A stretch of 64,000 nucleotides of DNA from Haliclystus octoradiatus (Eukaryota; Cnidaria; Staurozoa; Stauromedusae; Haliclystidae). The notes beneath the pieces are model-generated. The model was not told the DNA's origin and did no database searches. It saw nothing but the letters and a program-made list of their open reading frames with translations. The DNA lies in NCBI GenBank assembly GCA_916610825.1, contig OU744452.1, positions 18,439,103 to 18,503,102 on the forward strand. Reading direction: 5' to 3'. Within the stretch, counting starts at the first letter, position 1. Every line of letters starts with the position of its first letter. Of the stretch, positions 12,583 through 21,843 are shown one piece after another. A program made the position numbers and the translations under genes.

Positions 12583-12906
12583 CGGGAAATGTAAACGATG
12601 ATAAAATTTCAAATCATTCTTCATCATTGTTAAACCCTCAGAACGATGAATAATTATTTTCACATTGTATAGTTTACATTGGAATGCTGAATTCATAATA
12701 CCAATCGAGAAGCAATTGCATTTAGTATTTGCTGTACATCTATCAGCACATTTCAAATTGCTTTTTGCGTTGATTGTTTTGATTTCTTCTTCAATCAAGA
12801 AATTTTCTTCGGAGATTATTGAGTATGTATCCCGTGTTATATTACAGTAAATAGATAATATGTTTTGGATATTCAGGATGCTCAAGAAAATAAACAAAGT
12901 TGCCAT
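12583..12906 (-). CDS. Signal peptide + PAN-like domain, 5' exon of a secreted protein (partial)
   Basis: Minus-strand exon starting after an acceptor-like ATTGCAG (exon start 12908) with Met at 12906, and ending at a consensus donor (CCG|GTAAGT, phase 0). The product begins with a signal peptide (MATLFIFLSILNIQNILS), followed by a PAN/Apple-like segment: EIKTINAK, C-x3-C-x5-C-N-C, F-x-C-x-L, ending KFYHRL. It is a paralogue of the exon at 3231-3545, with matching position of cysteines and the same phase-0 donor. An in-frame Met further upstream (12948) exists, but the acceptor and signal peptide favour 12906. The FTP exon at 7478-7756 could be a later exon of this gene, giving a PAN + fucolectin secreted lectin; that link is inference. 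Confidence 0.55.
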
Positions 12907-12908
12907 AT

Positions 12909-14408
12909 CTGCAATTATTTGAAAATGTAAGGAAAATAAATTTTGCACTTAGCCAGCGAGATTTGTCAATAAGAGACAGTGAAAATTTCTTCGTCAGAAT
13001 TTGGCCATATATTAGCTTCAACCAATCAATGTCTAAAGCGCACGTGAAATAATGATTTAACCAATCAGATTACTTATGCGATGTTTTTCCAAGTGTGAGA
13101 AAAACAATAGCCAATTTAAATCAGAGTTTTGAATGAGGATATATTACGTGATCATGCATTTATTCGTTTTTGAGAGCACTTTGCATGAAAACTGCTGTAA
13201 ATAGTTTATTGTCGAACAAGACTATAAGATTAAAAAAGGCTACACCAGTAATAATTTAAAACTGTTTCCAGAATTGTTAACAAATAAAGAAGAGCGAAAA
13301 GAATTCTGTAATACTTATTTCTCATCATTTGGATCTGCGTAAAACTTCTAAACATATAAGCAATTAAGGCTATAGTATATTTAATCAGAAATATACTATA
13401 ATGGTGTTGAACATAATAGTAGCATATGGTAATTGCAGTTTTAAAAGATACTGAAGACAAAAAAGTTATTTGATAAGTTTATGCAAGTTATTGTGATTAA
13501 TTTATGCAAACATTGTTTGTATGTTTTCAAATCAAAACAATCACATCAAACCAGTAAATGAACCATGATCAAATTTGCTAAATCATGTTATAGACTGTCA
13601 AAATATTTCTCTAATTTTCATGCTTTAAAGATATTATTTTGGTAGCTCTGTTTAAGTACTTATTATATTTTTAGTTAGTATAATATAATGAAAAAATATC
13701 CTCTTCGTGAAACATTTCAATAACAAAGTCATAGGAAAAACAGTAATTTACATTAGTGATTAAATTGATCATGTACACCATTTAAATTGTCGAAACGTCA
13801 TTCGCGTCAGTGTCACTGATGAAAATAATATACAGTTATGTATAATGGCTTAATATGTATTGAGATAGTATAAGTATAATCGTTCCTTTGTATCATAAAA
13901 CTCATTCTCTCGCAAATTGTCGCTCGTTGGCGCTTTATGATACGTCACACTCGTGAATAAAAAGTCTACAAGCTCTTCCCTAGCCTAACTCCATAAGGCC
14001 CATTATTCCGCTATGGTCTATACGAAACGGCTCTGGTAAAGTGTAGTACAGGGAGTCAGGGGGAATGTGGCACAGGTCTAGCTCTTCCCATCAAGTAATC
14101 TCTCTTTATATTACATAGCTTAAAAAGCCATTGCTCTTCACTATGGTTGCTATACGTTGTCTACATACATTCATTCGACGATAATGCTGTCAGATCAAAT
14201 AATGTATACACCAGCAATTCAACTGATTTCGATCGATTTTCTATTGATTTCATTTTAATCACAAAAATAAGGGAAAAAGCCTAATTGATTCTGTTTTACT
14301 ATTATTAAGAAGGGCAGGTACACGCAAAATTAAATTCAATTCATTTCATTCAACGGTGACATATTTTATCTATCGAGAGCAAAGCCATACAATAATATAA
14401 CGAAAAGA
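12909..14408. other. Gene-free AT-rich interval
   Basis: No ORF with recognisable homology. Contains an ATATACTATAATGG-rich stretch near 13380 and a segment near 13970-14100 (ACTCCATAAGGCCC) that resembles scattered sequence near 49730 and 58865, possibly another dispersed repeat. Otherwise I see nothing. Confidence 0.5.
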
Positions 14409-14546
14409 TGCCAGCTATGTCTGGCAGAAAAATATCATATCATTTGTTCCAAAAAAGCATTACTTAACAAAAGATCTGAGTTAATTTCAAAATGTAGGCA
14501 CGAGAATAAATTTTATTTTACTAATTATAAATCGACTAAAACATAA
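14409..14546 (+). pseudogene. Penelope-like element, C-terminal end of endonuclease domain
   Basis: The plus strand reads C-x2-CLAEKYHIICSKK, then LLNKRSELISKCRHENKF, ending at a stop at 14544-14546. This is the conserved C-terminal tail after the GIY-YIG domain of Penelope-like elements and matches the tail of the 18685-19121 copy. The upstream part is missing, so it is a truncated relic just 3' of the LINE at 14704-17844. Confidence 0.7.
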
Positions 14547-14670
14547 CCTGTAACAATTAAATGCCGCATAGGAAACGATCACAAAGAAAACACGCACATT
14601 GCGATACAATAGGCTTTATCCCATTTAACAATAGCTGCGATTTATGTAAGTTTATATCAGAGGTACCATA

Positions 14671-14691
14671 GTAGTAGTAGTAGTAGTAGTA
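14671..14691. repeat. (GTA)n tail of the adjacent LINE
   Basis: Seven GTA units lie directly beyond the 3' end of the minus-strand LINE ORF. A microsatellite tail instead of poly(A) is common for RTE/CR1/L2-type LINEs. A comparable (AGT)n lies at 48479-48497 beside another LINE fragment. Confidence 0.7.
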
Positions 14692-14703
14692 TAGACAGTC
14701 ACA

Positions 14704-17700
14704 TTATAGGAATGTGCCGTCCCTCTTACGCCTTACATATTTGCTACATAAAGAACGCCACAAAACACGGTCAGACATAGCTGACAAAGAAACTTTTAAA
14801 TAACACAATTCACGATACAAAACATTATGAAAAGATACTACTCTACCATAGCCCCGTCGAAGCATCTCCTTCGGTTGCCAATGAAGGATGTCAAGCAGCG
14901 GTTGAGGGGCATACGTCTTTGATCTTTCGATGTGACCTAAAAAAGACATCTGACGTTGGTGAGCAATAGCAGAGGCAGAAGGGGAAAGTTTCCTAAGTTT
15001 AGCAGTAGACAGTAAGTTGGGCCAATGTACTCCTAAAGCATGCCGAAGCATGGCGTCATAAGCTGAGTCAAGTCGGGTCAATAGTGAGGTTGATAGAACC
15101 CACGTTTCAGAAGCATATAATAGAACAGGTTCTATCGTGTGTCTGAACAGTCTTAACTTAACGTCAGTGTTGACATCGGACGCCCAGAATTTATTCAGAC
15201 CTCTAATGGCTGCCCAAGCCTGGCCTCTACGTTGTGTTAAATCATCTGAAGAAGATGGAAGTACAGAACCTAGGTACTTGAACGAATCTACACGTTCTAT
15301 GTCACCATTAGATGTAGCAAGGTGTGCCTGTTTTATGCCTAAAGCAATAAATTTCGTCTTAGTCGTGTTAATTGTCAAGCCTACCGTTTTACCAACCCGT
15401 TCAACTTCATCAAGAAGCTGTTGTGCTTCAGATATGCTATTTGTTAAGATAGCAATATCGTCAACGAATGAGAGGTCCGATACGCTGCGCTCTGGATGAC
15501 GTGAAGACCTACGACGATCAAGGATAAAACCGGAAGAGTCAGGACATGAAATACGAAAAACATAATCGATAAATAGTGTAAATAAAAAAGGGGACAATGT
15601 GTCACCCTGTAGTACGCCACAAGCTGTCGGGAAATCATCAGTATCACCATAGTGAGTTCTAACAAAAGCCGAAGTAGAAGAATAAAAGGACATAATAGCA
15701 TCGATAAGAACAATAGGTACATTATAGAAATCTAATATTTCTGGGATTCTGCATCTTAACACAGAGTCAAAGGCCTTTTTGAAGTCAATAAAAATTGCAA
15801 CAATGTCTTTTTGATGAGTCCTACAGCCTTCTAACAATATCCTAGCTGATAGAATTTGGCCTAAGGTTGACCGGCTATTCCTGCCACCATTTTGATTGTA
15901 TCTTAAATATGGGTCAATTACTGACGCCAGCCTTTTATGTAGAATCTTATTATTAGCTTTTCCTGCAGTACAACTTAAAGTGATACCCCTCTGTTGGTCT
16001 AGGTTTCTAGACGTGTTCTTGTTGACGGTGATGACAGCAGATCTTCGCCATTGACCCGGTACTTGTTGCTCCCCTGACAAAACGGCATTTATGATGGTAA
16101 GTAGCTCATTTTGTACAAGAGGTTCTCGAAGTGCCAGGGTGGGGATTCCATCTGGTCCAGGAGACGCAAGGGGTTTCATAGAAAATAGAATAGAGCATAA
16201 TTCGTCATTAGTAACAGGAGAAGTATTATAATTGGACATATCAGGAGGGGAGAAGTTAGGCGGTGGAGCTAATTTATTTAACGATAGTAGACAGGATGGG
16301 GGATTATATAAATCATAAAAATAATTACGAATCATACTATTTGCCTCGACAGAATCATACGCTTCAACTAATAAGGGCTTGTGGGATGGGTTCTTAAGAC
16401 GCCTTATCTCTTTCCATGCTATACAATGCTTATTACTATTACTAGCCGTTTTTACCGCTAAAATTATAGCGTTTAATTCACGCTCGATTAGGGCGTTATG
16501 AGCGGCAGCGAGATCTATTGTTTTTTGATCAACAATAGATTGTAAAAGACTGATATTGTGTATAGTAGGAGAACAATCACGTAATTGTTTTTTGGCAAGT
16601 TTCAATTCATATCTTACCTGTGTGATCATTGCGTCACTGTCCCAAGAGACGCGTGACCATTGTCTTTTCTTCCGCGGCAAAACGGTCTCGGCTGCTTTGA
16701 TGATGGCTGAGGAAAGAATGGAGAAATCACCTCTTGTGGGTTGTCCAACAAGAGAATTCTCAAGACAGTCGTTAAACGCTTGTGAAAACTCTGCCAGACT
16801 TTCCCAACAAAGGGATGACCCCGCCTTTCCTTTGCAGTACCGGATGCGTTGTTTCATGCAAGAGAAAACAAGGCGATGATCAGATGGAATAGCAAATGGT
16901 GCTATAGTATCACAATCGTAAAATAAACGTGGACAATTAGTGAGAATATAATCAAGACGTTCTTTCCGGCCTTTCGGACCAAAGAAAGTAGCACGTCTTG
17001 ACAGAGGTTTACGATACAAAGAATTTAACGGAGTAAGGTCATAGATATTAATAAGATCAATTAAATAAGGGGAATTATCATTTAAATTACGTCCTACAGG
17101 GTTTAATGACAAGGGGTAACACGCATTAAAATCACCACACAACATAATAGCATCACGGGATGGTATTTTAACTAAGATTGAAGATAACTGAGCATAGAAA
17201 AGGGAGGCCTCGATCTGTCTGACAGCAGTGGGAGAGTAAACAGAGAAAACATGTACGATACGATCAAATAATTTAACAGACAATTCTAAAATACTGGATG
17301 AATGAGACTTTACACGAACATAACGAACATCAACACACGGATTACACATAAAACCTACACCACCAACACCATAACATTCAGCAGACGATGTAATAAATGT
17401 ACATTTATTATCTAAATCAACATAACGAATAGGTTCATCGTGAATAATACGATGTTCCTGAACAGCAACAAACAAAAAATTTAACTTACGTGTGAGTGTA
17501 GCTAACTCTTTCTGTCGCCACGGACACTTCAGGGTTCTGGAGTTGAACGTAGCAATACGATTAGGCGTAGAGGGTCTTTTCGCTGAAGGAGATAATGTGC
17601 TATCTCCATTTGGAACTCGATTGCGAGATCGCAGTTCTGATCCAATAAAACTTGAAGCCTTCGGTTTGTGACGATTTCTGTTTCTATTACGATGTTCGGA

Positions 17701-17844
17701 GTTACGCTTTCTTCTTGCAGCAAGTGCTTTCTGAGAACGGAAACCTCGTCGACAAAACCTTGGCTTAAGTTTTAATTGGGGAGGTGGAATGATGGTAATT
17801 TTCTGGCTACCGCAGCAACTAATAAAAGTGCGCGTAAAGGCCAA
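14704..17844 (-). CDS. Intact non-LTR retrotransposon (LINE) ORF: AP-endonuclease + reverse transcriptase
   Basis: A single open frame of 1046 codons. Residues about 90-330 form an APE-type endonuclease (IATFNSRTL start, VAVQEHR with the catalytic Glu, GDFNACYP, and SDHRLVF at the end). Residues about 530-850 form the reverse transcriptase with IFIDFKKAFDSV (first catalytic Asp), GVLQGDTLSPFLF, and FVDDIAIL with the paired catalytic Asp. The basic N-terminus (residues 25-65) is rich in Arg/Lys. The absence of stops or frameshifts over 3.1 kb suggests recent insertion. The N-(S/V)RTL endonuclease start and microsatellite tail recall the RTE group, but I cannot assign the clade firmly. This is a mobile-element gene, not a host gene. 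Confidence 0.95.
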   Translation of the reverse strand: MAFTRTFISCCGSQKITIIPPPQLKLKPRFCRRGFRSQKALAARRKRNSEHRNRNRNRHKPKASSFIGSELRSRNRVPNGDSTLSPSAKRPSTPNRIATFNSRTLKCPWRQKELATLTRKLNFLFVAVQEHRIIHDEPIRYVDLDNKCTFITSSAECYGVGGVGFMCNPCVDVRYVRVKSHSSSILELSVKLFDRIVHVFSVYSPTAVRQIEASLFYAQLSSILVKIPSRDAIMLCGDFNACYPLSLNPVGRNLNDNSPYLIDLINIYDLTPLNSLYRKPLSRRATFFGPKGRKERLDYILTNCPRLFYDCDTIAPFAIPSDHRLVFSCMKQRIRYCKGKAGSSLCWESLAEFSQAFNDCLENSLVGQPTRGDFSILSSAIIKAAETVLPRKKRQWSRVSWDSDAMITQVRYELKLAKKQLRDCSPTIHNISLLQSIVDQKTIDLAAAHNALIERELNAIILAVKTASNSNKHCIAWKEIRRLKNPSHKPLLVEAYDSVEANSMIRNYFYDLYNPPSCLLSLNKLAPPPNFSPPDMSNYNTSPVTNDELCSILFSMKPLASPGPDGIPTLALREPLVQNELLTIINAVLSGEQQVPGQWRRSAVITVNKNTSRNLDQQRGITLSCTAGKANNKILHKRLASVIDPYLRYNQNGGRNSRSTLGQILSARILLEGCRTHQKDIVAIFIDFKKAFDSVLRCRIPEILDFYNVPIVLIDAIMSFYSSTSAFVRTHYGDTDDFPTACGVLQGDTLSPFLFTLFIDYVFRISCPDSSGFILDRRRSSRHPERSVSDLSFVDDIAILTNSISEAQQLLDEVERVGKTVGLTINTTKTKFIALGIKQAHLATSNGDIERVDSFKYLGSVLPSSSDDLTQRRGQAWAAIRGLNKFWASDVNTDVKLRLFRHTIEPVLLYASETWVLSTSLLTRLDSAYDAMLRHALGVHWPNLLSTAKLRKLSPSASAIAHQRQMSFLGHIERSKTYAPQPLLDILHWQPKEMLRRGYGRVVSFHNVLYRELCYLKVSLSAMSDRVLWRSLCSKYVRRKRDGTFL

Positions 17845-17954
17845 TAAAACTTCAAACAGAAACCGCGCGCCGAAACACGTCCGTTCTTGATGAAAGCCTC
17901 ACCTCAATGATGCACCATGTATGGTACCATGTATGTTTTTTATTATCTAGTTTT

Positions 17955-17999
17955 AACTGTCTGATGATCGCAATAAAGCGTGAAACTTCAAGTTACAGT
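17955..17999 (+). ncRNA. Hammerhead ribozyme core, type I (outer left)
   Basis: CTGATGA at 17961-17967; stem II CGC (17969-17971)/GCG (17978-17980) with AATAAA loop, closed by a T68-T81 mismatch; GAAA at 17982-17985; stem III ACTT/AAGT around a single C; cleavage triplet GTT ending 17994; stem I ACTGT (17956-17960) pairs with ACAGT (17995-17999). All conserved core bases are present. The T-T mismatch next to the core recurs in sibling copies and may lower activity. The very short stem III is typical of mobile-element type I hammerheads thought to act as dimers. Confidence 0.7.
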
Positions 18000-18206
18000 A
18001 ACAAAATGTGTAGTCCTTGACTCCTCTAGTTATATATTTACAGCTCTGTCAACAGACATTGAGCACTGTTTTACTGCTATTGAATAATATTTATTATTAT
18101 TATATATATATATATATTAATAAAGTAATTGTGTGGGCAAAACATCAATTTGAGTGCTCAATGTTAAAAGCAGAGCAATATAAATAGTATATCAAAGATC
18201 ACGAGT

Positions 18207-18252
18207 TTATTCCGTTACTCTGAGTTTCGCGTAGAGACGCTCTTCAGACTGT
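18207..18252 (-). ncRNA. Hammerhead ribozyme core, type I (inner left, minus strand)
   Basis: Minus strand: CTGAAGA (18247-18241), stem II GCGT-CTCT-ACGC, GAAA (18228-18225), stem III ACTC/GAGT with one-base loop, cleavage triplet GTA, then ACGG. Stem I is ACAGT with ACGG, with one mismatch. It is the reverse-strand counterpart of the core at 18276-18315 in the other arm of the palindrome. Confidence 0.7.
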
Positions 18253-18275
18253 TTTATTAAAATTTTTTAATAAAA

Positions 18276-18315
18276 CCGTCTGAAGAGCGTCTTTACGCGA
18301 AACTCAGAGTAACGG
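18276..18315 (+). ncRNA. Hammerhead ribozyme core, type I (inner right), canonical
   Basis: Every element fits the consensus. Stem I CCGT (18276-18279) pairs with ACGG (18312-18315). CTGAAGA is at 18280-18286 (position 7 is free in the CUGANGA consensus). Stem II GCGT/ACGC (18287-18290/18295-18298) has a CTTT loop and the normal G10.1-C11.1 pair. GAAA is at 18299-18302. Stem III pairs A302-T310, C303-G309 and T304-A308. The cleavage triplet GTA ends at 18311. The tiny stem III loop implies action as a dimer or only weakly in cis. Confidence 0.8.
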
Positions 18316-18456
18316 AATAAACTCCTGATCTTTGATCTACTATATATATATATATATATTAGATATTATCTAATAGCAAAAAATTGTGCTCGATATCATT
18401 TGACAGAGCTAAATATAATAAAATAATAAAAGGAATCAAAGACTAGACATTCATAA

Positions 18457-18497
18457 TTGTTACTAATAGTTTCATGCTTACGCAATCATCAGACAAA
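18457..18497 (-). ncRNA. Hammerhead ribozyme core, type I (outer right, minus strand)
   Basis: Minus strand: CTGATGA (18492-18486), stem II TGC/GCA with GTAA loop and the family's T-T mismatch, GAAA (18473-18470), stem III ACTA/TAGT around one T, cleavage triplet GTA ending 18461, stem I TTGT/ACAA. Compared with the outer-left copy, stems I, II and III have each changed on both sides while keeping pairing, which supports selection on the RNA fold. Confidence 0.7.
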
Positions 18498-18684
18498 TAA
18501 ACTAATTAATGAAAAACATACAGTTCCGCCTATATCGATTTACAAACCTACAGTTATTGTTTAACAGAACAAAGGATTTTGATGCTAGAAATAAATTGCA
18601 TTGTTGTTATTTCCTATTATCGCTTGGTTAGTTAGCACTGCATAAATAAATTAGAAAATATATATTATGTTTTCACGGATTTAT

Positions 18685-19121
18685 AATTAGTTAGGTAAAA
18701 TTTATTCTCATGTCTACATTTGGAAATGAGTTCAGACTTTTTATTCAATAGATCATCTTTAGTGCAAATGATGTGGTACTTTTCAATTAGGCATAGATGG
18801 CATTTTTTATTTATTGCTGTATGCTTTCGCTTTAGCTAGGCAGGTCCATTCAATTTTGTAGTTTTCTTTCCTATCTTTTAGTCTCCAAATGTATTTCGAA
18901 AGTTGTGTGCTGTTAATATATTTTCTGTGTTTGAATGACATCATATGCTGAGTGTATCTTTGTTTGAAGGTTCCCTCCGTCAAACAGATGTAATTTTGAC
19001 CTTCCTGATCTTCTGTCGTAGTAACTCTTGCCTTGTAAACAAGGCTTTCTGTGAGGCATTCATTGTTAAATGGGCAAGGCCGTTTTACCCTACAGTTGCA
19101 TTGTTTAGTATTCAGAGGCAC
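18685..19121 (-). pseudogene. Penelope-like element GIY-YIG endonuclease domain (truncated, frameshifted)
   Basis: Minus-strand translation from 19121: C-N-C-x4-PCPFNNECLTESLVYKA, then NYICLTEGTFKQRYTQH (the Y-I-G glycine is Cys here), KYINSTQLSKYIWRLKD, and EWTCLAKAKAYSN. A one-base frameshift near 18800 leads into CHLCLIEKYHIIC and ELISKCRHENKFYL. This is the GIY-YIG/zinc-binding C-terminal part of a Penelope-like retroelement. The reverse transcriptase is absent: the element is cut off at 19122 by the CR1-like LINE. The glycine change and frameshift mean it is inactive. Confidence 0.8.
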
Positions 19122-19135
19122 AATCAGAGAAATTA

Positions 19136-21470
19136 ATGGATCTGATTTCTCTATATTGTAATGTTAATTATTCCACTGTTATATGTGGGACTTTAACTTG
19201 CCGAGCATTGACTGGACAAAGGAAATATCATCTCCAGATGGTACTTCTGTTGCTAATCGCTTTGTTACTTTATTTTATGAAAATGCGCTCACACAATACA
19301 TACAAGAACCTACAAGAGGCTCTGCCATCTTAGATCTCATTTTATCAAATGACGAGTTAGCTATCATTGATGTTTCAGTCTGTGAACCTTTCTCAACCAG
19401 TGATCATGCATCTATAACATTTTCAATGAATTTTACACCAAGTATTTTAAAACCAGTATCTTATTACGATTATCCAAAAGCAAATTTTGTTGAAATAAAC
19501 CGTCATCTTGCAGATATTGATTGGATAATGTTTTTCTCTGTTTGTGCCTCTGTTCAAGACTGTTATGAACATTTCTTATCCTTATTGTATAGCATAATTG
19601 AAATTTATGTTCCTGTGAAAATTATTAATCACAAGTCAAAGACATATCCAGATTATATAAATCGTCTTCTTAGAAAGAAAAATCGTTTATGGCGTGCACG
19701 TCATCAAGTAAATGGCAAAGAAAAATACAATGAGTGCGCTAAAAAATGTAAGTTCAAGATCAAAAAATACCATCAAAACATTGAAAAGAACATTGTCAAA
19801 AAGCAAAATATGAGATCATTTTATTCATTTGTAAACAAGTCTTTGAATAAGAAAAGCGGTGTTGCACCTCTGCGTGATCATAATGGTAATCTTACAACTG
19901 ATAATTTATTAAACATACAGCTGATACTATTGCTCAACCATTATCTTATATCTTCAATTTATCATTCATGTCTGGGAATCTTCCAAGTTTATGGAAAACT
20001 GCTATTGCTTGCCCACTGTTTAAGAAACGCCCAGCTGAGATACCGTCAAACTATCGACCAATTTCAAACACCAGCGTCTTTTGTCGTCTGATGGAGTCCG
20101 TCATTAAAACAACAATGCTTGAATTTTTATTATCAAATGGTCTTATTTCCCCAGAGTAGCATGCTTTTCTTGAGAAAAAATCTACCACCACACTGTTTCT
20201 AGAAACATTGAATGATTGGACAATTGCCCTTGAACGTAGAGAATGTGTGGACGTTATATATATCGACTTGGCAAAGGCATTTGATACGGTGTCTCCATAG
20301 TAAACTGCTTCTGAAGCTTAAGGCCTATTGTATCCAAGGAGCTTTACTTGAATGGATAAAAGAATATTTATATAGTCGATCAGTGCAGATTCGTGTGGGT
20401 GAAAAGCTATCAAAATCATATCCTTGTGTCAGTGGTGTCCCACAGGGATCTGCACTTGGACCTCTTTTGTTTTTGGTGTACATAAATGATGCCCCTGAAA
20501 ATTTTCCTTTTGCCAAATGCAAACTATATTTGCTGACGGCATGAAACTATATTCAATCTACAACCTTGATAGTCAATATTACAAGGACATTGATTTGTTC
20601 CAAAGTGCTATCAAAGATTTTATTAAATGGGCGGAAACCTGGCAGCTTCGAGTTGCGGTCGAATAATGCTCTACTCTCCACATTGGAAACAGAAAACCAA
20701 ATACTATTTACCGTATGCTTGATTGTTCTATATCTAACGTTACTTCATCTGTTCCTGATCTTGGTATACATATTACTTCTGACCTTAAGTTTTCTACACA
20801 TTGTAAGATTATCACTCGTAAAGCCTATTGTTTGACAAATTATATCCTGAAATCTTTGAACTGGAATGATGCAACCCATCTTATGAAAGCTTGTCTTGTT
20901 TATGTACGCCCTGTTTTGGAGCATGCGTCTTCTATTTATTCACCTTACTTGAAAAAACATATAATTACAATTGAAAATGTTCAACAAAGATTCACAAAGA
21001 AGGTCTTTCTTCGGTGTTTTGACGACAACGAATCATCATATGACGAACGATTAAAAAATCTTAATTTGACAACCCTGGCTAGCAGGCGTTTATATTTAGA
21101 TCTTTGCCTGTTTTACAAAATTCCCGGACAAAATTATATATAGAAAAACTCACATGGAATTACCAGAGGGTATGATCCTCAAGGGCACTAACACAACTAG
21201 GAGCCATAATTTAATTTATCGCATTGACCTCGCAAAATGCGATGTACGTTACAATTTTTATTTTAATCGCGTTATTCGACATTGGAATACTCTCCCCCAA
21301 GACATTGTCATGGCAAAATCTTTATCAAATTTTAAATGGAAACTTTCCCTGTACAAAGAAAATTAAATCGTGTAATATTATAAATAGAAAATTTAATGTA
21401 AACCGCATAGTGCAAGTGTATCTAACTCCTTCTATGCGTGTATTCTTTGATTAAATTTTATATTTTATCA
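19136..21470 (+). pseudogene. Degenerate CR1-like LINE
   Basis: The plus strand contains a 5'-truncated endonuclease (WDFNLPSIDW, LDLILSNDE, TSDHASI), then reverse transcriptase pieces in shifting frames: [35 protein letters not shown], and an ADG that replaces the usual YADD-type motif. A C-terminal part includes FNRVIRHWNTLP. At least four frame changes or stops interrupt it (near 19910, 20160, 20300, 20530, 20660, 21140). The GDFN-P-IDW start and R-x-WN-LP tail are typical of CR1-group LINEs. It carries an AATAAAG near its 3' end at about 21468. Confidence 0.85.
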
Positions 21471-21843
21471 ATAAAGACACACATATATAAACACGGTTAT
21501 AAAATGGCTAAATGAAAATTAGATGAAATAAACTAAACAAAAACAATACTTCATGATGGTATATGCGATAAAAAACACACAATAATTGGCGCAACAGTTT
21601 CGATTTAATCTAAAAAAAAAAACAAAAACAAAAAAACTAAACTAAAAATAAACTAAGCAAAAAACAATAATTTTGCATTCAGGGGAGACTATTTGGGTTT
21701 ACATAGAATTAGTCTCATTTGTAGACTTGCCTCTTTCTCGATTCCGGTTTCCGACGTGATACAAACAAAGAGAACAAGGTGAGAATTTCAAAAATTCATT
21801 TCCCATTTTTTGATTTCGTGTCTGTGCTTTTTGCATTATCGAG

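Larger units (their letters stand above)
17951..18500. mobile_element. Palindromic element bearing four hammerhead ribozyme cores
   Basis: The segment folds around a centre near 18262. Inner arms 18195-18258 and 18268-18345 are nearly perfect inverted repeats; outer arms share the TTGACAGAGC and GAGTCAAAGACT blocks with a solitary copy at about 33400-33510. Four hammerhead cores occur: plus strand at 17955 and 18276 (319 bp apart), minus strand at 18497 and 18252 (245 bp apart). On each strand there is therefore a head-to-tail ribozyme pair enclosing a few hundred bases, as in retrozymes and the terminal repeats of Penelope-like elements. The minus-strand Penelope endonuclease fragment at 18685-19121 lies just upstream in the same sense as the minus-strand ribozymes. 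Confidence 0.75.

Noticed and set aside
13780-13835. Hammerhead or permuted ribozyme (GAAACGTC then CTGATGAAA)
   Set aside because: The motif order and spacing give no consistent stems I-III.
15137-15499. 120-codon plus-strand frame
   Set aside because: Shadow frame opposite the intact LINE ORF.
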